A DNA stretch of 64,000 nucleotides from Nitrospira sp. CR1.1 (lineage in GTDB: Bacteria > Nitrospirota > Nitrospiria > Nitrospirales > Nitrospiraceae). This document shows, piece by piece, positions 19,867 through 29,972 of this stretch. The translations under genes and the position numbers were made by a program. Position 1 is the first letter of the stretch, and every line of letters begins with the position of its first letter. A model generated the notes under the pieces. The model made no database searches. It was not told the origin of the DNA and saw nothing but the letters and a program-made list of their open reading frames with translations. The stretch lies in NCBI GenBank assembly GCA_014055465.1, contig WIAF01000010.1, positions 1 through 64,000 on the forward strand. Direction: 5' to 3'.

Positions 19867-21012
19867 GCTTGATCACCCTCATCCACAACTCTTGACGATA
19901 TCTCGTCTTCTGGGCCAGATTTGTGCGTTGGGGAGAAATGCTGGGGGTAGTGGTCAAATATCTTGGTCATGATTTTGGGAAATACCTTTGCAATGAGTCC
20001 TGTTCTGATAATCAATGCAGTAAATGCGACAATCTGATCCATTGGATCCTCTTATCGAACCGTTTCCCCCTCTCGCTCCGCAGCTCTTGCGCAATGGCGA
20101 GCTGAATCTCAGCGGGGAGTTGCGGGAGGTCGTGGTTGAAAAAATGGTTGAGAGCCCTCGCGTGAGGCTACGTCGACCCCGTAGCGAGCGGCAATATCTT
20201 TATAGACGTGCATGGGAGTTGACATCACGGTCTCCGCTCATGTCTTTCGCACAACCTTGCTCTGAACGAGACGCCATGGCCACTAATTCCGTGAAGGCAG
20301 AAGATCAATGTTGGCAGGCCGCATCTGAACGTTTCCTGCGCTTGCGCAATGTCCAACTGATCCAATAGCACCGTCTCTGGCCGCCCTGTGACCTTTCGTG
20401 GCGCCACAGCCTCAGATGACGCTTCATTCTGGAGACTATAATGATGCAAAGGTAGAAACGAGTGCAACAAAGAGGGAGCCCATTGTGTCCGTAGCGATGC
20501 TGCAAGAGTCGAGAGGAGGAAGAGCATGACGCGCAGTGATGACCATATGTCTGACAGCACTCTCTTTTACGTGCCGTGAGGTGGGATGGGAAGTGGACTA
20601 GGAAAACACTCCGTAACCAGTATAACCAAGGACAATAAGCACAGGCCGAACCCTTTCCGGCGTAATGAGGAACGACCAGGACGTAGCATCGGCAAACAGA
20701 AGATTTAAATCAGTGAGCCAGTTCCTGTCTCGAAGCCGACTAGGTCCCTGAGAGTAAAGGACGTTTTTCTTCAATGTAAAAGTTTGGTCTTGAAAGTAAA
20801 CAAATTTGTCTACCTGCTCCGGAGCAATACAAAGGGGCAAAATACTGGGTTTTTAGCAATGTATAGTAAACGAGTTTATTTTTTATCTATACCCGCGCAT
20901 GCTTGATCAGCATGTGGGTGGATTGGGCCAGACTTGACGTGACTGCTACGAACTGATAAACGTCACGTTGAGAGTCGCGAGAAGCGCGCTTGTGAGAGGG
21001 ATATTCGGTCTC
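19867..21012 (+). other. Long non-coding stretch with one repeat remnant
   Basis: About 1.1 kb holds no convincing gene. It contains a repeat shared with the 47.1-kb region (separate entry). From about 20580 onward the base composition becomes AT-richer, and a minus-strand frame at 20598-20840 exists but has no recognisable features. The AT-rich bases around 20860-20895 could hold the promoter for the following small gene and the cus operon. Confidence 0.5.
20075..20215. repeat. Degenerate repeat shared with 47107-47235
   Basis: Blocks such as CTCTTGCGCAATGGCG, CAGCGGGGAG, ATGGTTGAG and CCGTAGCGAGCGGCAAT occur here and, with small changes, around 47107-47235. At 47 kb the minus strand reads a short peptide (VYHDIATRYGVDVTSRES). 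Both copies look like remnants of one small gene. Confidence 0.5.
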
Positions 21013-21369
21013 ATGATTTCACGATGCTCCACACGGTACGTGGCGCTGGTGCTCTTCTTCACCTTGTGTCAGGTGATCGGGACGATGTGCGTCTTGCCCG
21101 ACATTTCCGTCGCGGAAGAGACGGCGGCGCTCGTAGAAGAGGTAATGACCTGCCCGATGGACGGAACCACGATGTGTCCGCCGTCGGCGACCTCGTCGCC
21201 GGAACGCCAGGGAAAACATAGCGCGGTCGCAGATGTTGATTGTGCCACGCTCCTCCTCAGCCCTTCCACAGATCTCACAACCCTCGCAGTCCAGACTCTG
21301 TGCTCATGGAGTAACGCGGTTTCCATTGTTCCACTCTCCATAGATTCTTCTTCGGTCCTCCGAATCTGA
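21013..21369 (+). CDS. Small secreted protein preceding the cus operon
   Basis: The frame encodes about 118 aa from ATG 21013 (in-frame start at 20968 possible). It has a hydrophobic signal, YVALVLFFTLCQVIGTMCV, then a Cys/Met-rich segment VMTCPMDGTTMCPP. Similarly sized membrane or secreted proteins precede the second RND operon (35929) and accompany the 15.7-kb gene pair. The family is not recognised. The Met/Cys pairs fit Cu(I) binding, which is inference. Confidence 0.5.
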   Translation: MISRCSTRYVALVLFFTLCQVIGTMCVLPDISVAEETAALVEEVMTCPMDGTTMCPPSATSSPERQGKHSAVADVDCATLLLSPSTDLTTLAVQTLCSWSNAVSIVPLSIDSSSVLRI

Positions 21370-21470
21370 TACCACATCTCCATTTCCTTCTCGCCGCTCC
21401 GCTTCCTTGAGTTGAGCGGGCGATCCATCATTATCGGTTCTCTCTATTCATGCCTTCCGGAGGTGGTGTC

Positions 21471-22808
21471 ATGACGCGAGTATTCCGTCGTCATAATCTG
21501 CGTCTCCTTTTTTGGGGTGTGGTTCTTTTCCTTCTCACGGGAGTGACGGTGGCGCACGCGCGTGAAGAGCAAAACGGTTCCCTACCCGCAGGGGATAGCC
21601 ATAACCTGAGCGGTCCAAGGATCAGTCTCCCGACTCTCATTGAAGAGCTCGAAGCAGCGAATCCAGAGATCAAAGCCACCCATCAACGTTGGGAAGCAGC
21701 CAAAGCCGTCGTGCCGCAAGTCCAGACGCTCCCTGATCCAAAAGTTCAGCTTGGGTATCAGCGGATGCCGATGATGGAGCCACTTCAAGGGACGATGTAT
21801 GGTCTTGCGCAGGAAATTCCCTTTCCCGGAAAACTGCGACTCCGAGGGGAGGTGGCGACCCGGGAAGCTGAGCGGCTGGAGCAGGAGTATGTTGCGACGC
21901 GGCTGCGATTGATCGCCCGGCTGAAGCAGACCTATTTCGATCTGCATTTCATTCACAAAGGCATTGAGATCGTGGAGCGAAACAGGCAGCTGCTGGTGCA
22001 GTTCGAGAAGACGGCGAAGGCCCGCTACAGTGTGGGGCAAGCAGCCCAGCAGGACATCTTCCGCGCCCAGGTGGAGAGCTCGCGAGTCCTCGACCGGCTC
22101 GCCGTGCTTGACCAACAAAAAGAGAGTCTGCACGCCGAGATCAATCGTCTCCTGAATCGTCCTCCGGCTGGGCCGCTCGGCACTCCGGAAGAGATCCAGG
22201 TCACGCTCCTGACCGTGCCGTTGCCGGACCTGAGTCAGCGGGCCGAGGCCTTCTCTCCCATCCTGATGGCCTCCATGAAGGGTGTGGAACGTGGGCAGCA
22301 AGCGGTCTCGCTCGCCCGTCGACAGTACTTTCCGGACTTTGACATTAGTGCATTAGGCCTGCGGAACGATCTCATCCATGACAACGGCTACCAGGTGATG
22401 CTCGGGATTAAAATCCCGCTCTTTTACCAAACGAAGCAACGTGAAGGCGTGAGGGAGGCCGCTGCCGGCTTGAGCAGTGCGCGCGAGGAGTTTACGGCTA
22501 CGCGCCAGGACGTCCTGTTCCAAGTGAAGGATTCGTTCGTCCAGGCGCAGCGCGCAGAACGCTTGGTGACGATCCTACGCGATGCGATCATTCCACAGGC
22601 CACCCTGGCTCTGCGAGCCTCGCAATCGAGTTACGCCGTGGGCAAGGTGGATTTCCTTACGCTCTTGAACAGCCTGTTGACGTTGCAAGACAGTGAGTTA
22701 GAGCTCCATGGGGAGATGGTCTCACATGAGAAGGCGCTCGCGCGGTTGGAAGCCATAACCGGTGGGCCATTGACCGAGGGAGTCCAGGAAGGAATCCACA
22801 TCCAATGA
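21471..22808 (+). CDS. cusC: TolC-family outer-membrane efflux protein (CusC-like)
   Basis: The 445-aa outer-membrane factor has a signal peptide (to about AHA) and two OEP repeats (PEIKATHQRWEAAKAVVPQ; LVTILRDAIIPQATLALRAS). The P-rich strand LPDPKVQLGYQRMPM is typical of metal RND outer-membrane factors. The ATG at 21471 follows GGAGGTGGTGTC. Its stop overlaps the start of the adaptor gene (ATGA, 22805), so the operon is translationally coupled. It forms the exit duct of the pump encoded by the next two genes. Confidence 0.88.
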   Translation: MTRVFRRHNLRLLFWGVVLFLLTGVTVAHAREEQNGSLPAGDSHNLSGPRISLPTLIEELEAANPEIKATHQRWEAAKAVVPQVQTLPDPKVQLGYQRMPMMEPLQGTMYGLAQEIPFPGKLRLRGEVATREAERLEQEYVATRLRLIARLKQTYFDLHFIHKGIEIVERNRQLLVQFEKTAKARYSVGQAAQQDIFRAQVESSRVLDRLAVLDQQKESLHAEINRLLNRPPAGPLGTPEEIQVTLLTVPLPDLSQRAEAFSPILMASMKGVERGQQAVSLARRQYFPDFDISALGLRNDLIHDNGYQVMLGIKIPLFYQTKQREGVREAAAGLSSAREEFTATRQDVLFQVKDSFVQAQRAERLVTILRDAIIPQATLALRASQSSYAVGKVDFLTLLNSLLTLQDSELELHGEMVSHEKALARLEAITGGPLTEGVQEGIHIQ

Positions 22809-24133
22809 CTCCTCGGGCTTTGTCTATCGGCCTGGCACTGCTGCTGACTGTGGGGCTCACCCTGGGGTGGTGGTGGACAACCGTGGATTCTACGTCGACA
22901 CCTCCAGGCGAGCGGCGTGAGACGACCTCGACCCATGAGGCTATGCCTGGCGTGGGGAATCCGGGTGAGCAGCCGGGATCCCCCGAGCAGGTTCAGACCG
23001 AAGGCACGGCATCCTCTCCGGAGAGTACCGCGCCCACCGTGAGGATCCCGCCCGAGCGGTTACAGACGATTGGTGTGAAATTCGAGGAGGTCACGCAACG
23101 CCCGCTCGAAAAAGTCATTCGCACGGTCGGCCGAGTAGAGATCGATGAGCGCCGCCTCGAACGGGTGAATCTCAAGCTCGCCGGCTGGATTGATCAACTC
23201 GCCGTCAGCGCCATCGGAGATCACGTCACGAAGGGGCAGAGTCTCTTCACTATTTACAGTCCCGACTTGGTCGCTACCCAAGAGGAGTATCTCCTGGCAC
23301 TTCAGAGCGTCCAGGAACTCGGACAGAGTGAATTTCCAGAAGTCGCTCGAGGCGCTCAAGATCTGCTCGAAGCGACACGGCGCCGGTTCCAGCTGTGGGA
23401 TATCACGGAGGACCACATACACGAGCTTGAGAAGACCGGCCAAGTGCTAAAAACGCTTCCCATCCATTCGCCGATGACCGGGACGGTCATCCGGATGGAG
23501 GCGCGGAAGGGCTCGTATGTCAGTCCCGGCACTGAGCTCTATATGATCGCCGACCTTTCCAGCATCTGGGTCCTCGCCGACATCTACGAGTATGAGTTGC
23601 CCTCGATCAAGATCGACCAAAGCGCGACGGTCACGCTCTCCTATGATCCCCGCACGAAGCTGCATGGTCATGTCGCGTTCATCTATCCAACCCTCGATCC
23701 CAAGACTCGGACCGCCAAGGTCCGGTTCGAGTTGGAGAACTCCGGCGAAAAGCTGAAGCCGGACATGTATGCCAACGTGGAGATCAAGATCCCCCTCGGG
23801 ACACAGGTCGCGATTCCGGACGGAGCCGTCGTCAATACGGGGCTCCGTAAAGTGGTCTTTGTGGACAGAGGACAGGGCAAGCTGGAACCGCGAGAGGTTC
23901 AAGTGGGAGACAAAGTCGAGAACGCTTATGTGGTCGAAAGCGGACTCCGCTCTGGAGAGCGTGTCGTGACGTCGGCGGCGTTCTTGATCGATTCCGAAAG
24001 CCAGTTGCGCTCCGCGCTCGGGATGATGGGCATGCATGGCATGGACATGGGCTCACCACCTTCCACGGCACCGTCCGGCATAGCCCAGCATGGACAGGGG
24101 CCGATGGAGGGAATGGCCGGTATGAAGCATTAG
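22805..24133 (+). CDS. cusB: RND periplasmic adaptor (CusB-like)
   Basis: The 442-aa membrane-fusion protein has an N-terminal anchor, a beta-barrel/lipoyl arrangement with VNLKLAGWIDQLAVSAIGDH and PIHSPMTGTVIRMEARKGSY, and a coiled-coil hairpin (about residues 165-215). The C-terminal tail is Met/His-rich (MMGMHGMDMG, GPMEGMAGMKH), suited to hand Cu(I)/Ag(I) to the pump. It overlaps the TolC gene by 4 bp and lies 28 bp before cusA. Confidence 0.9.
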   Translation: MTPRALSIGLALLLTVGLTLGWWWTTVDSTSTPPGERRETTSTHEAMPGVGNPGEQPGSPEQVQTEGTASSPESTAPTVRIPPERLQTIGVKFEEVTQRPLEKVIRTVGRVEIDERRLERVNLKLAGWIDQLAVSAIGDHVTKGQSLFTIYSPDLVATQEEYLLALQSVQELGQSEFPEVARGAQDLLEATRRRFQLWDITEDHIHELEKTGQVLKTLPIHSPMTGTVIRMEARKGSYVSPGTELYMIADLSSIWVLADIYEYELPSIKIDQSATVTLSYDPRTKLHGHVAFIYPTLDPKTRTAKVRFELENSGEKLKPDMYANVEIKIPLGTQVAIPDGAVVNTGLRKVVFVDRGQGKLEPREVQVGDKVENAYVVESGLRSGERVVTSAAFLIDSESQLRSALGMMGMHGMDMGSPPSTAPSGIAQHGQGPMEGMAGMKH

Positions 24134-24161
24134 GCAGGGACACCGGCACAGAAGGCACGCG

Positions 24162-27100
24162 ATGATCGGGAAAATCATTGAATACAGCGCCCAGAATCGG
24201 TTCGTCATAGGGTTAGGCATCGCCTTCTTCACCGCATGGGGAGGGTGGGCGTTGTTACATACGCCGCTGGATGCCATCCCAGATCTCTCGGATGTACAAG
24301 TGATCGTCTATACCGAGTGGGAGGGCAGAAACCCGACGCTCATTGAAGAACAGATTACCTATCCGATCGTATCGCAAATGCTCTCGGCTCCTCGCGTCAA
24401 AGTCGTACGGGGCGTTTCCTTCTTCGGCTATTCGTTCGTCTACATTATTTTCGAAGATGGGACGGATATGTATTGGGCGCGATCTCGTGTCCTCGAATAC
24501 ATGGCTGGAGCGCTCAGGCGGTTGCCGCAAGGCGTGGTCCCCGTCTTGGGACCCGACGCGACCGGTGTCGGATGGGTGTATCAGTATGCGCTTGTCGATC
24601 GCAGCGGCCAGCGGAGCCTCGCGGAGCTGCGGACGTTACAAGATTGGTATGTTCGCTATTGGCTCAAAGCGGTCCCCGGCGTAGCGGATGTGGCCAGCCT
24701 CGGAGGATTTGAAAAACAGTATCAGGTCCAGCTCGATCCGACGAAGCTCCTCGCCTACAACCTCTCGATTCGCGACATCATGGAGCGGATTCGGGACAGC
24801 AACAATGACGTGGGAGGCCGAGTCGTCGAGTTCGCCGGCGCCGAATTTATGGTGCGCGGACGAGGGTATGTCCGATCCATTCAGGATATCGAACAGGTGG
24901 CCGTCGGCACCAATGCGAAGGGGACGCCCATCCTCGTCCGCGACATCGCGACGGTGGCACTGGGGCCGGAAATGCGCCGAGGTCTCGCTGATCTCGATGG
25001 GAGTGGGGACGTGGTCAGTGGGATCGTCATTATGCGGTTCGGCGAGAACGCGATGAAGGTCATTGAACGGATCAAGGCGAAGATCGCCGAAATCCAACCG
25101 TCGTTACCCCACGGCGTCGAGTTCGTGCCCACGTATGACCGCTCGGATCTGATCCTTCGATCGATCGCCGCGTTGAAGGAGAAACTACTCGAGGTCATCC
25201 TGGTCGTCAGCCTGGTCTGCCTGGTCTTTCTCTTCCATCTCCGCTCAGCGTTGGTCGCTATTCTGACTCTGCCGATTGCCATTCTGCTCTCATTTTTGGC
25301 GATGTACTATCTCGGCCTCCCCTCGAACATTATGTCGCTGGGCGGCATTGCGATTGCAATCGGTGCGATGGTTGACGCCGGCATTGTCATGATTGAAAAC
25401 GCGCATAAGCGCCTCGAAGACGTGCCGGATCTGTCGTCTACAACTCGGGCGCGGGTGATTCTCGAGGCGGCGAAGGAGGTGGGAAAGCCACTGTTCTTCT
25501 CGTTGCTGATTATCACCGTCTCTTTCCTCCCCGTCTTTACCTTGGAGGCGCAGGAAGGGCGCCTCTTTAAACCGCTGGCCTTTACGAAGACCTTTTCGAT
25601 GTTCTTCGCGGCGTTGCTCTCGATTACGCTGATGCCCGTACTGATGGTACTGCTGATCAAGGGACGGATTACGCCGCTTGTGAACAATCCTCTCAATCGC
25701 CTGCTGGTAGCCGCCTACGAGCCCGTCGTCAAGCTGGTACTCCGATTCCCATGGGTAACGGTGCTGTTGGCCTTCTTCGCGCTGGCCGGGTCTCTTCCGG
25801 TGTATGAGAAGCTCGGCTCGGAATTCATGCCCCCCTTGAATGAAGGGACGATCTTATACATGCCCGTGGGTCTTCCCGGCCAATCCGTGACCGAATCGAG
25901 CCGCCTGTTGCAGATCCAGGACGCGTTGTTGAAGCAGTTTCCGGAAGTCGAGCGCGTCTTCGGAAAAGCGGGCAAAGCGGATACCGCGACCGATCCCGCC
26001 GGCCTGGAGATGTTCGAGACAGTGGTCACACTGAAACCCGAAACACGGTGGCGCCCCGGCATGACGTGGGAAAAATTGATCGATGAGATGGATCGCCAAG
26101 TCCAGCTTCCGGGCGTCATCAATGCTTGGACAATGCCAATCAGGGCGCGGACCGATATGTTGACGACCGGCATTCGAACTCCGGTCGGCATTAAAATTTC
26201 CGGACCGGACCTTGACGTCATTGAACGGACGGGGACAGCCGTGGAAATGGCGATCAAGAGGGTTCCAGGGGCTCGCAACGTGTACGCGGAGCGGGTGACC
26301 GGCGGCTTTTTCTTAGACTTCCGTCTGAAGCGGGAAGAAATTGCCCGATACGGTCTGACCATCAGCAACGTGCAGGATGTGATCGAATCGGCCATCGGCG
26401 GACGTGTCATTACGACGACCGTGGAAGGCCGGGAACGCTACACCATTAACCTGCGTTATGCCTCGGAATTGCGCGACGATGAAACGCGGTTGAGTCGGGT
26501 GCTCGTGAAGACCCCGGAAGGGAGCCTGATCCCGATGTCACAATTGGCAGAGATTGTCCGAACCCGCGGCCCGGCAACGATTCGCAGCGAGGCCGGTCTG
26601 TTAACAGGCTATGTGTATGTCGATGTGGCCCATCGTGATGTGGGCCGGTTTGTGAACGACGCGAAGGCGGCCGTCGCGAAAGAGGTCACATTGCCGCCGG
26701 GCTATATCATCTCCTGGTCAGGACAGTACGAATATATGCAGCGAGCGGCCGAGCGGCTTCGATTGGTGATTCCTTTAACGGTCTTTCTGATTTTTGTCCT
26801 CCTCTACTTCAATTTCGACTCCGTGACGAAATCGTTGATCGTGATGTTGTCGGTGCCCTTCGCGTTAATCGGTAGCGTCTGGTACCTGTACCTCCTCGAG
26901 TACCACGTCAGCGTGGCGGTCTGGGTCGGCATCATCGCGTTGGCGGGAGTGGCGGCCGAAACAGGCGTGCTCATGATCGTCTATCTCGATGAAGCCTATG
27001 AGAAACGGGTTCAAGAAGGCCGCATGCGCACGCGAGCGGACCTGTATGAGGCGGTATTGGAGGGCAGCGTGCAACGCGTGCGGCCCAAGACGATGACCGT

Positions 27101-27344
27101 GGTGGCGATTATGGCCGGACTCTTGCCCATCATGTGGAGCCATGGCGCGGGGACGGACGTGATGCAACGGATTGCCGCCCCGATGATCGGTGGGATGCTC
27201 ACGTCCGCAATCCTGACGCTGCTGGTCATCCCCGCGATTTACATGCTCTGGCGCTGGCACGGGGACGTGAAGTACCGCCTCCGACCCGTTGAAGCTGCAC
27301 CGTCTCGGTCCGTGGTGACTGATCGAGAGGGAATCCCGATATGA
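24162..27344 (+). CDS. cusA: HME-RND pump, Cu(I)/Ag(I) type (CusA-like)
   Basis: The 1060-aa inner-membrane RND transporter starts MIGKIIEYSAQNRF and contains the HME landmarks PLDAIPDLSDVQVIV and WVYQYAL. The TM4 motif is GAMVDAGIVMIEN (about residues 401-413), the version that family surveys assign to monovalent cation (HME4, CusA) pumps; the divalent type uses DFGxxxDG. Twelve membrane helices and two large periplasmic loops fit. With CusC and CusB it exports Cu(I)/Ag(I) across both membranes. Confidence 0.92.
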   Translation: MIGKIIEYSAQNRFVIGLGIAFFTAWGGWALLHTPLDAIPDLSDVQVIVYTEWEGRNPTLIEEQITYPIVSQMLSAPRVKVVRGVSFFGYSFVYIIFEDGTDMYWARSRVLEYMAGALRRLPQGVVPVLGPDATGVGWVYQYALVDRSGQRSLAELRTLQDWYVRYWLKAVPGVADVASLGGFEKQYQVQLDPTKLLAYNLSIRDIMERIRDSNNDVGGRVVEFAGAEFMVRGRGYVRSIQDIEQVAVGTNAKGTPILVRDIATVALGPEMRRGLADLDGSGDVVSGIVIMRFGENAMKVIERIKAKIAEIQPSLPHGVEFVPTYDRSDLILRSIAALKEKLLEVILVVSLVCLVFLFHLRSALVAILTLPIAILLSFLAMYYLGLPSNIMSLGGIAIAIGAMVDAGIVMIENAHKRLEDVPDLSSTTRARVILEAAKEVGKPLFFSLLIITVSFLPVFTLEAQEGRLFKPLAFTKTFSMFFAALLSITLMPVLMVLLIKGRITPLVNNPLNRLLVAAYEPVVKLVLRFPWVTVLLAFFALAGSLPVYEKLGSEFMPPLNEGTILYMPVGLPGQSVTESSRLLQIQDALLKQFPEVERVFGKAGKADTATDPAGLEMFETVVTLKPETRWRPGMTWEKLIDEMDRQVQLPGVINAWTMPIRARTDMLTTGIRTPVGIKISGPDLDVIERTGTAVEMAIKRVPGARNVYAERVTGGFFLDFRLKREEIARYGLTISNVQDVIESAIGGRVITTTVEGRERYTINLRYASELRDDETRLSRVLVKTPEGSLIPMSQLAEIVRTRGPATIRSEAGLLTGYVYVDVAHRDVGRFVNDAKAAVAKEVTLPPGYIISWSGQYEYMQRAAERLRLVIPLTVFLIFVLLYFNFDSVTKSLIVMLSVPFALIGSVWYLYLLEYHVSVAVWVGIIALAGVAAETGVLMIVYLDEAYEKRVQEGRMRTRADLYEAVLEGSVQRVRPKTMTVVAIMAGLLPIMWSHGAGTDVMQRIAAPMIGGMLTSAILTLLVIPAIYMLWRWHGDVKYRLRPVEAAPSRSVVTDREGIPI

Positions 27345-27768
27345 CCTCAACGAGAAGACGTCCCTGCCTGGGCACCGGTGTCCTGTCATCTTCCCTTCGT
27401 GTCGAAAACGATCCTGACATCGAGTTGCGTGGACTCGATATCGACCGACGGAGGCTGACCCGGGTGCGAACAAGCTGGAACAGGCACACACGCCTGTGAG
27501 GGGGATGGGGAGCTGCCTTCACCTTGCGGTGGAGAGTGTTCGTGGGATTGCGCCTGGTCGAGTCTGCTCCTGCATCGCTTGGCGCGCGAGACAGGTGGCG
27601 ATCATTGCAGGAAGGCTGTGTCTCTTGGGTATCTTGCGACCTAACGGAAAACCAATGCTGACGCACGTCTTCAAGGAATTCAGACGCAAGGATTTGGCCG
27701 TCCAAGGCGCACCGGGGCATACCTAGTGCTAGGCCTCGATACGCACAGGTCCAGGGTGGGGGAATGAG
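27345..27768 (+). other. Intergenic stretch after cusA
   Basis: There is no supported gene in these 424 bases. Open frames exist on both strands but none has a family-like sequence or ribosome-binding site. The last 20 bases carry AGGGTGGGGGA, the ribosome-binding site of the next gene. Confidence 0.5.
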
Positions 27769-28179
27769 TTGCGCACCATGAGGCGGCACATACAACTGGC
27801 GGCAGGTGTCGTAGTGCTGTTCGGAGCGCTCGGTTTTGGCTATTGGTGGGGGCAAAGCATGAAACCTGTCGAGATGATTCGCGCCCAACTCCGCGCGATC
27901 GACGAGGGAGAGTACCCCCGGGCGTATGACTATTTATCCTCCACCGCGAAGGCCAAGCTGTCCTTCAACGAATTTGTGGCGCTCATCCAGAACAACAATG
28001 TCGTCGCGGAAACACGCAATAGTAGCTTTCTGTCACGGAGCATGAACGGCGCCACCGCGACCATTGGTGGCATTCTGGAAGGGTACGGACTCGAGGTGAG
28101 CGAGGCCCGGTACATCGTGGTGAAGCAAGGTGACCAGTGGAAGATCGAGAGCTTTGAGTGGGGACCTCCACGTCGGTAA
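27769..28179 (+). CDS. Membrane-anchored DUF4864/DUF4878-like protein
   Basis: The 136-aa protein has one N-terminal helix (about residues 8-27, with GFGYWWGQ). A compact NTF2-like domain follows: VEMIRAQLRAIDEGEYPRAYDY, then YIVVKQGDQWKIESFEW at the end. Such lumazine-binding or NTF2-like domains are generic ligand-binding modules. The TTG at 27769 fits the ribosome-binding site GGGGGA best; an ATG at 27778 would shorten it by three residues. Function is unknown. Confidence 0.6.
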   Translation: MRTMRRHIQLAAGVVVLFGALGFGYWWGQSMKPVEMIRAQLRAIDEGEYPRAYDYLSSTAKAKLSFNEFVALIQNNNVVAETRNSSFLSRSMNGATATIGGILEGYGLEVSEARYIVVKQGDQWKIESFEWGPPRR

Positions 28180-28354
28180 CGCACAAGGCGCGAAGGCCAA
28201 CGTTGTTGAGAGCCCGCTCACGTTCTACCAAGCAAGGTGGCCTGGCGCTATTTTCACGCGTCCAAGAATGTCCGTTACGCGTCTCGACCTCGTAAGCCGA
28301 TGCGCTCGCGCACGGCTGCCTAGGTGACGTCTTCATCTTCGAAAGGGTGCACGC

Positions 28355-29383
28355 ATGTCACCGGTGCTCTCATCGTATGCCGTTAGAGGGGCCCTGCTTG
28401 TTCTAGGCTTGGTGACCTTGATGGGCCTCGTCGTCCATATCGGTCCAGACAGGATCTACAGAGCCGGAGCCAGCCTCGGTGCCGTAGGAGTCGCGGTGAT
28501 GCTCTTGCCCTCCACCGTCATGTATCTCCTTGATTGCCTCGGCTGGCGATTCACCTTAGGACAGTACGCTGTCGCTGTCCCATTCTCACGGCTCTTTGTG
28601 ATCCGGACGGCCGGTGAGCTCGTGAACGCAACCACACCGACGGCCTATCTCGGAGGAGAGCCTCTGAAGGCCCACTTGCTCAAACAGTACTCCATCCCCA
28701 TAGTCGAGAGCTTAGCGTCCGTCATCGTCGCAAAAACGACCATGACGATTGCGCAGATCGTCTATATTCTTCTTGGCATTGGTCTAGGGGTGTGGATGCT
28801 CTTTCCATCGAGATCGACACCGGCTGACACCGCTTCAATCCTGGCCGCTACCCTGAGTGTCACTCTCCTCCTGTTTGGGACCGCCCTGTTTATCCTGATT
28901 CAACGCCGGGGTCTCTTCACCGTGCTCTTTGGCACTCTGGAGCGATGCCGGATTCGAGTTGCCGCGCTGGAAACCAGACGTGAAAGACTGCTCGCGCTCG
29001 ATGAATCCATCGTGGGGTTCTACACCCGAGCGCCAAGGTCGTTCTTTTTCTCGACCACCTTATTTCTTGCGGGCTGGTTGGTGGAAGCCATGGAGGTCTA
29101 TGTGATTCTTCTGTACCTCGGAGAGCCGATTGACGCGATGACCGCCTTATCGATTGATGCCTTGTCGACCCTGATCAAGGGCGGGACGTGGTTCATTCCC
29201 GGAAGCGTGGGGGCACAAGAAGCGGGAAACCTGATGCTGTTGAGGACCTTCGGCTATACCGACGTGACGGGGATGACCTTCGCCTTGGTTCGACGGGCGA
29301 GAGAACTGGTGTGGATTGCCATTGGCGTGCTCTGTTTGGCGTTCATGACGTTAGGGAATAGGGCCAGCATCCAGGCAGAATGA
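28355..29383 (+). CDS. AglD/LPG-synthase-like flippase membrane protein
   Basis: The 342-aa protein has about eight hydrophobic helices and the landmarks of the lysylphosphatidylglycerol-synthase membrane region (UPF0104) family: LVNATTPTAYLGGEPLKAHLLK and FIPGSVGAQEAGNLMLL. This family is thought to move lipid-linked substrates across the inner membrane. It heads the intact second copy of a five-gene module; the equivalent gene in copy 1 survives only as a fragment (16109-16255). Confidence 0.8.
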   Translation: MSPVLSSYAVRGALLVLGLVTLMGLVVHIGPDRIYRAGASLGAVGVAVMLLPSTVMYLLDCLGWRFTLGQYAVAVPFSRLFVIRTAGELVNATTPTAYLGGEPLKAHLLKQYSIPIVESLASVIVAKTTMTIAQIVYILLGIGLGVWMLFPSRSTPADTASILAATLSVTLLLFGTALFILIQRRGLFTVLFGTLERCRIRVAALETRRERLLALDESIVGFYTRAPRSFFFSTTLFLAGWLVEAMEVYVILLYLGEPIDAMTALSIDALSTLIKGGTWFIPGSVGAQEAGNLMLLRTFGYTDVTGMTFALVRRARELVWIAIGVLCLAFMTLGNRASIQAE

Positions 29384-29605
29384 ATCACACAAAAAAGGAG
29401 CTCCAGCGTCTTGAAGGATCCAGCCGTACATGAATGTGAAGCATGACGGGGAGGGCTGACAGAGAAGCTCAATGAAACGTGGATCTGTTGGTGGCCGATC
29501 ACACGCCAGACGATGTACTCCGCTCACCGTTCGCGATGAGCGGTGCTCTGTGCGACGCCTCCGAAAAGGAGACGAAGGAGAAGGGACATGAGCGAGAGGA
29601 GACCC

Positions 29606-29902
29606 ATGCAGTCAGCACGCAAGATTCTCCAAATCATCCCAGCCAACGGCTGGAATGCGCTCTATGCGATCCGTCCGGAAGAAAACAAGAATGATCCGGT
29701 CTGGGTGTCACCGTTGGCCTGTTGGGCCCTCGTGCAGCAGGAGAACGTGCGATATGTGGTGGGCCTCGATTGCACCCTGTCGTTCTGTGATCAGGGCGAC
29801 AACTTCCTTGGGTATTTAGCGCCGGGCATGCCATCTGACACCTGGAAAGAGCAGGCGCTTCGGAATCTTCAGAATCCCAAGAGAAATGGGAGCAATGTCT
29901 AA
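29606..29902 (+). CDS. Conserved hypothetical protein, module copy 2
   Basis: The 98-aa protein is paralogous to 16367-16657. It shares ILQI-P-A-GW, an AIRPEE/AIRPDR segment and VVGLDCTLSFCDQGDNFLGYL. The ATG at 29606 gives the best N-terminal match to the paralogue; ATG 29588 behind AAGGAGAAGGGAC is also possible and adds six residues. No domain is recognised. Confidence 0.7.
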   Translation: MQSARKILQIIPANGWNALYAIRPEENKNDPVWVSPLACWALVQQENVRYVVGLDCTLSFCDQGDNFLGYLAPGMPSDTWKEQALRNLQNPKRNGSNV

Positions 29903-29972
29903 GCCGAACCGTGCGGACCTGGACCTGGGCGGCCTTGGCGGTCTTCGCAGCAGAGACGAAATGTGAGCTGAC

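Noticed and set aside
20598-20840. 80-codon minus-strand frame in AT-rich DNA
   Set aside because: No ribosome-binding site, domain or homologous copy in the window supports it as a gene.
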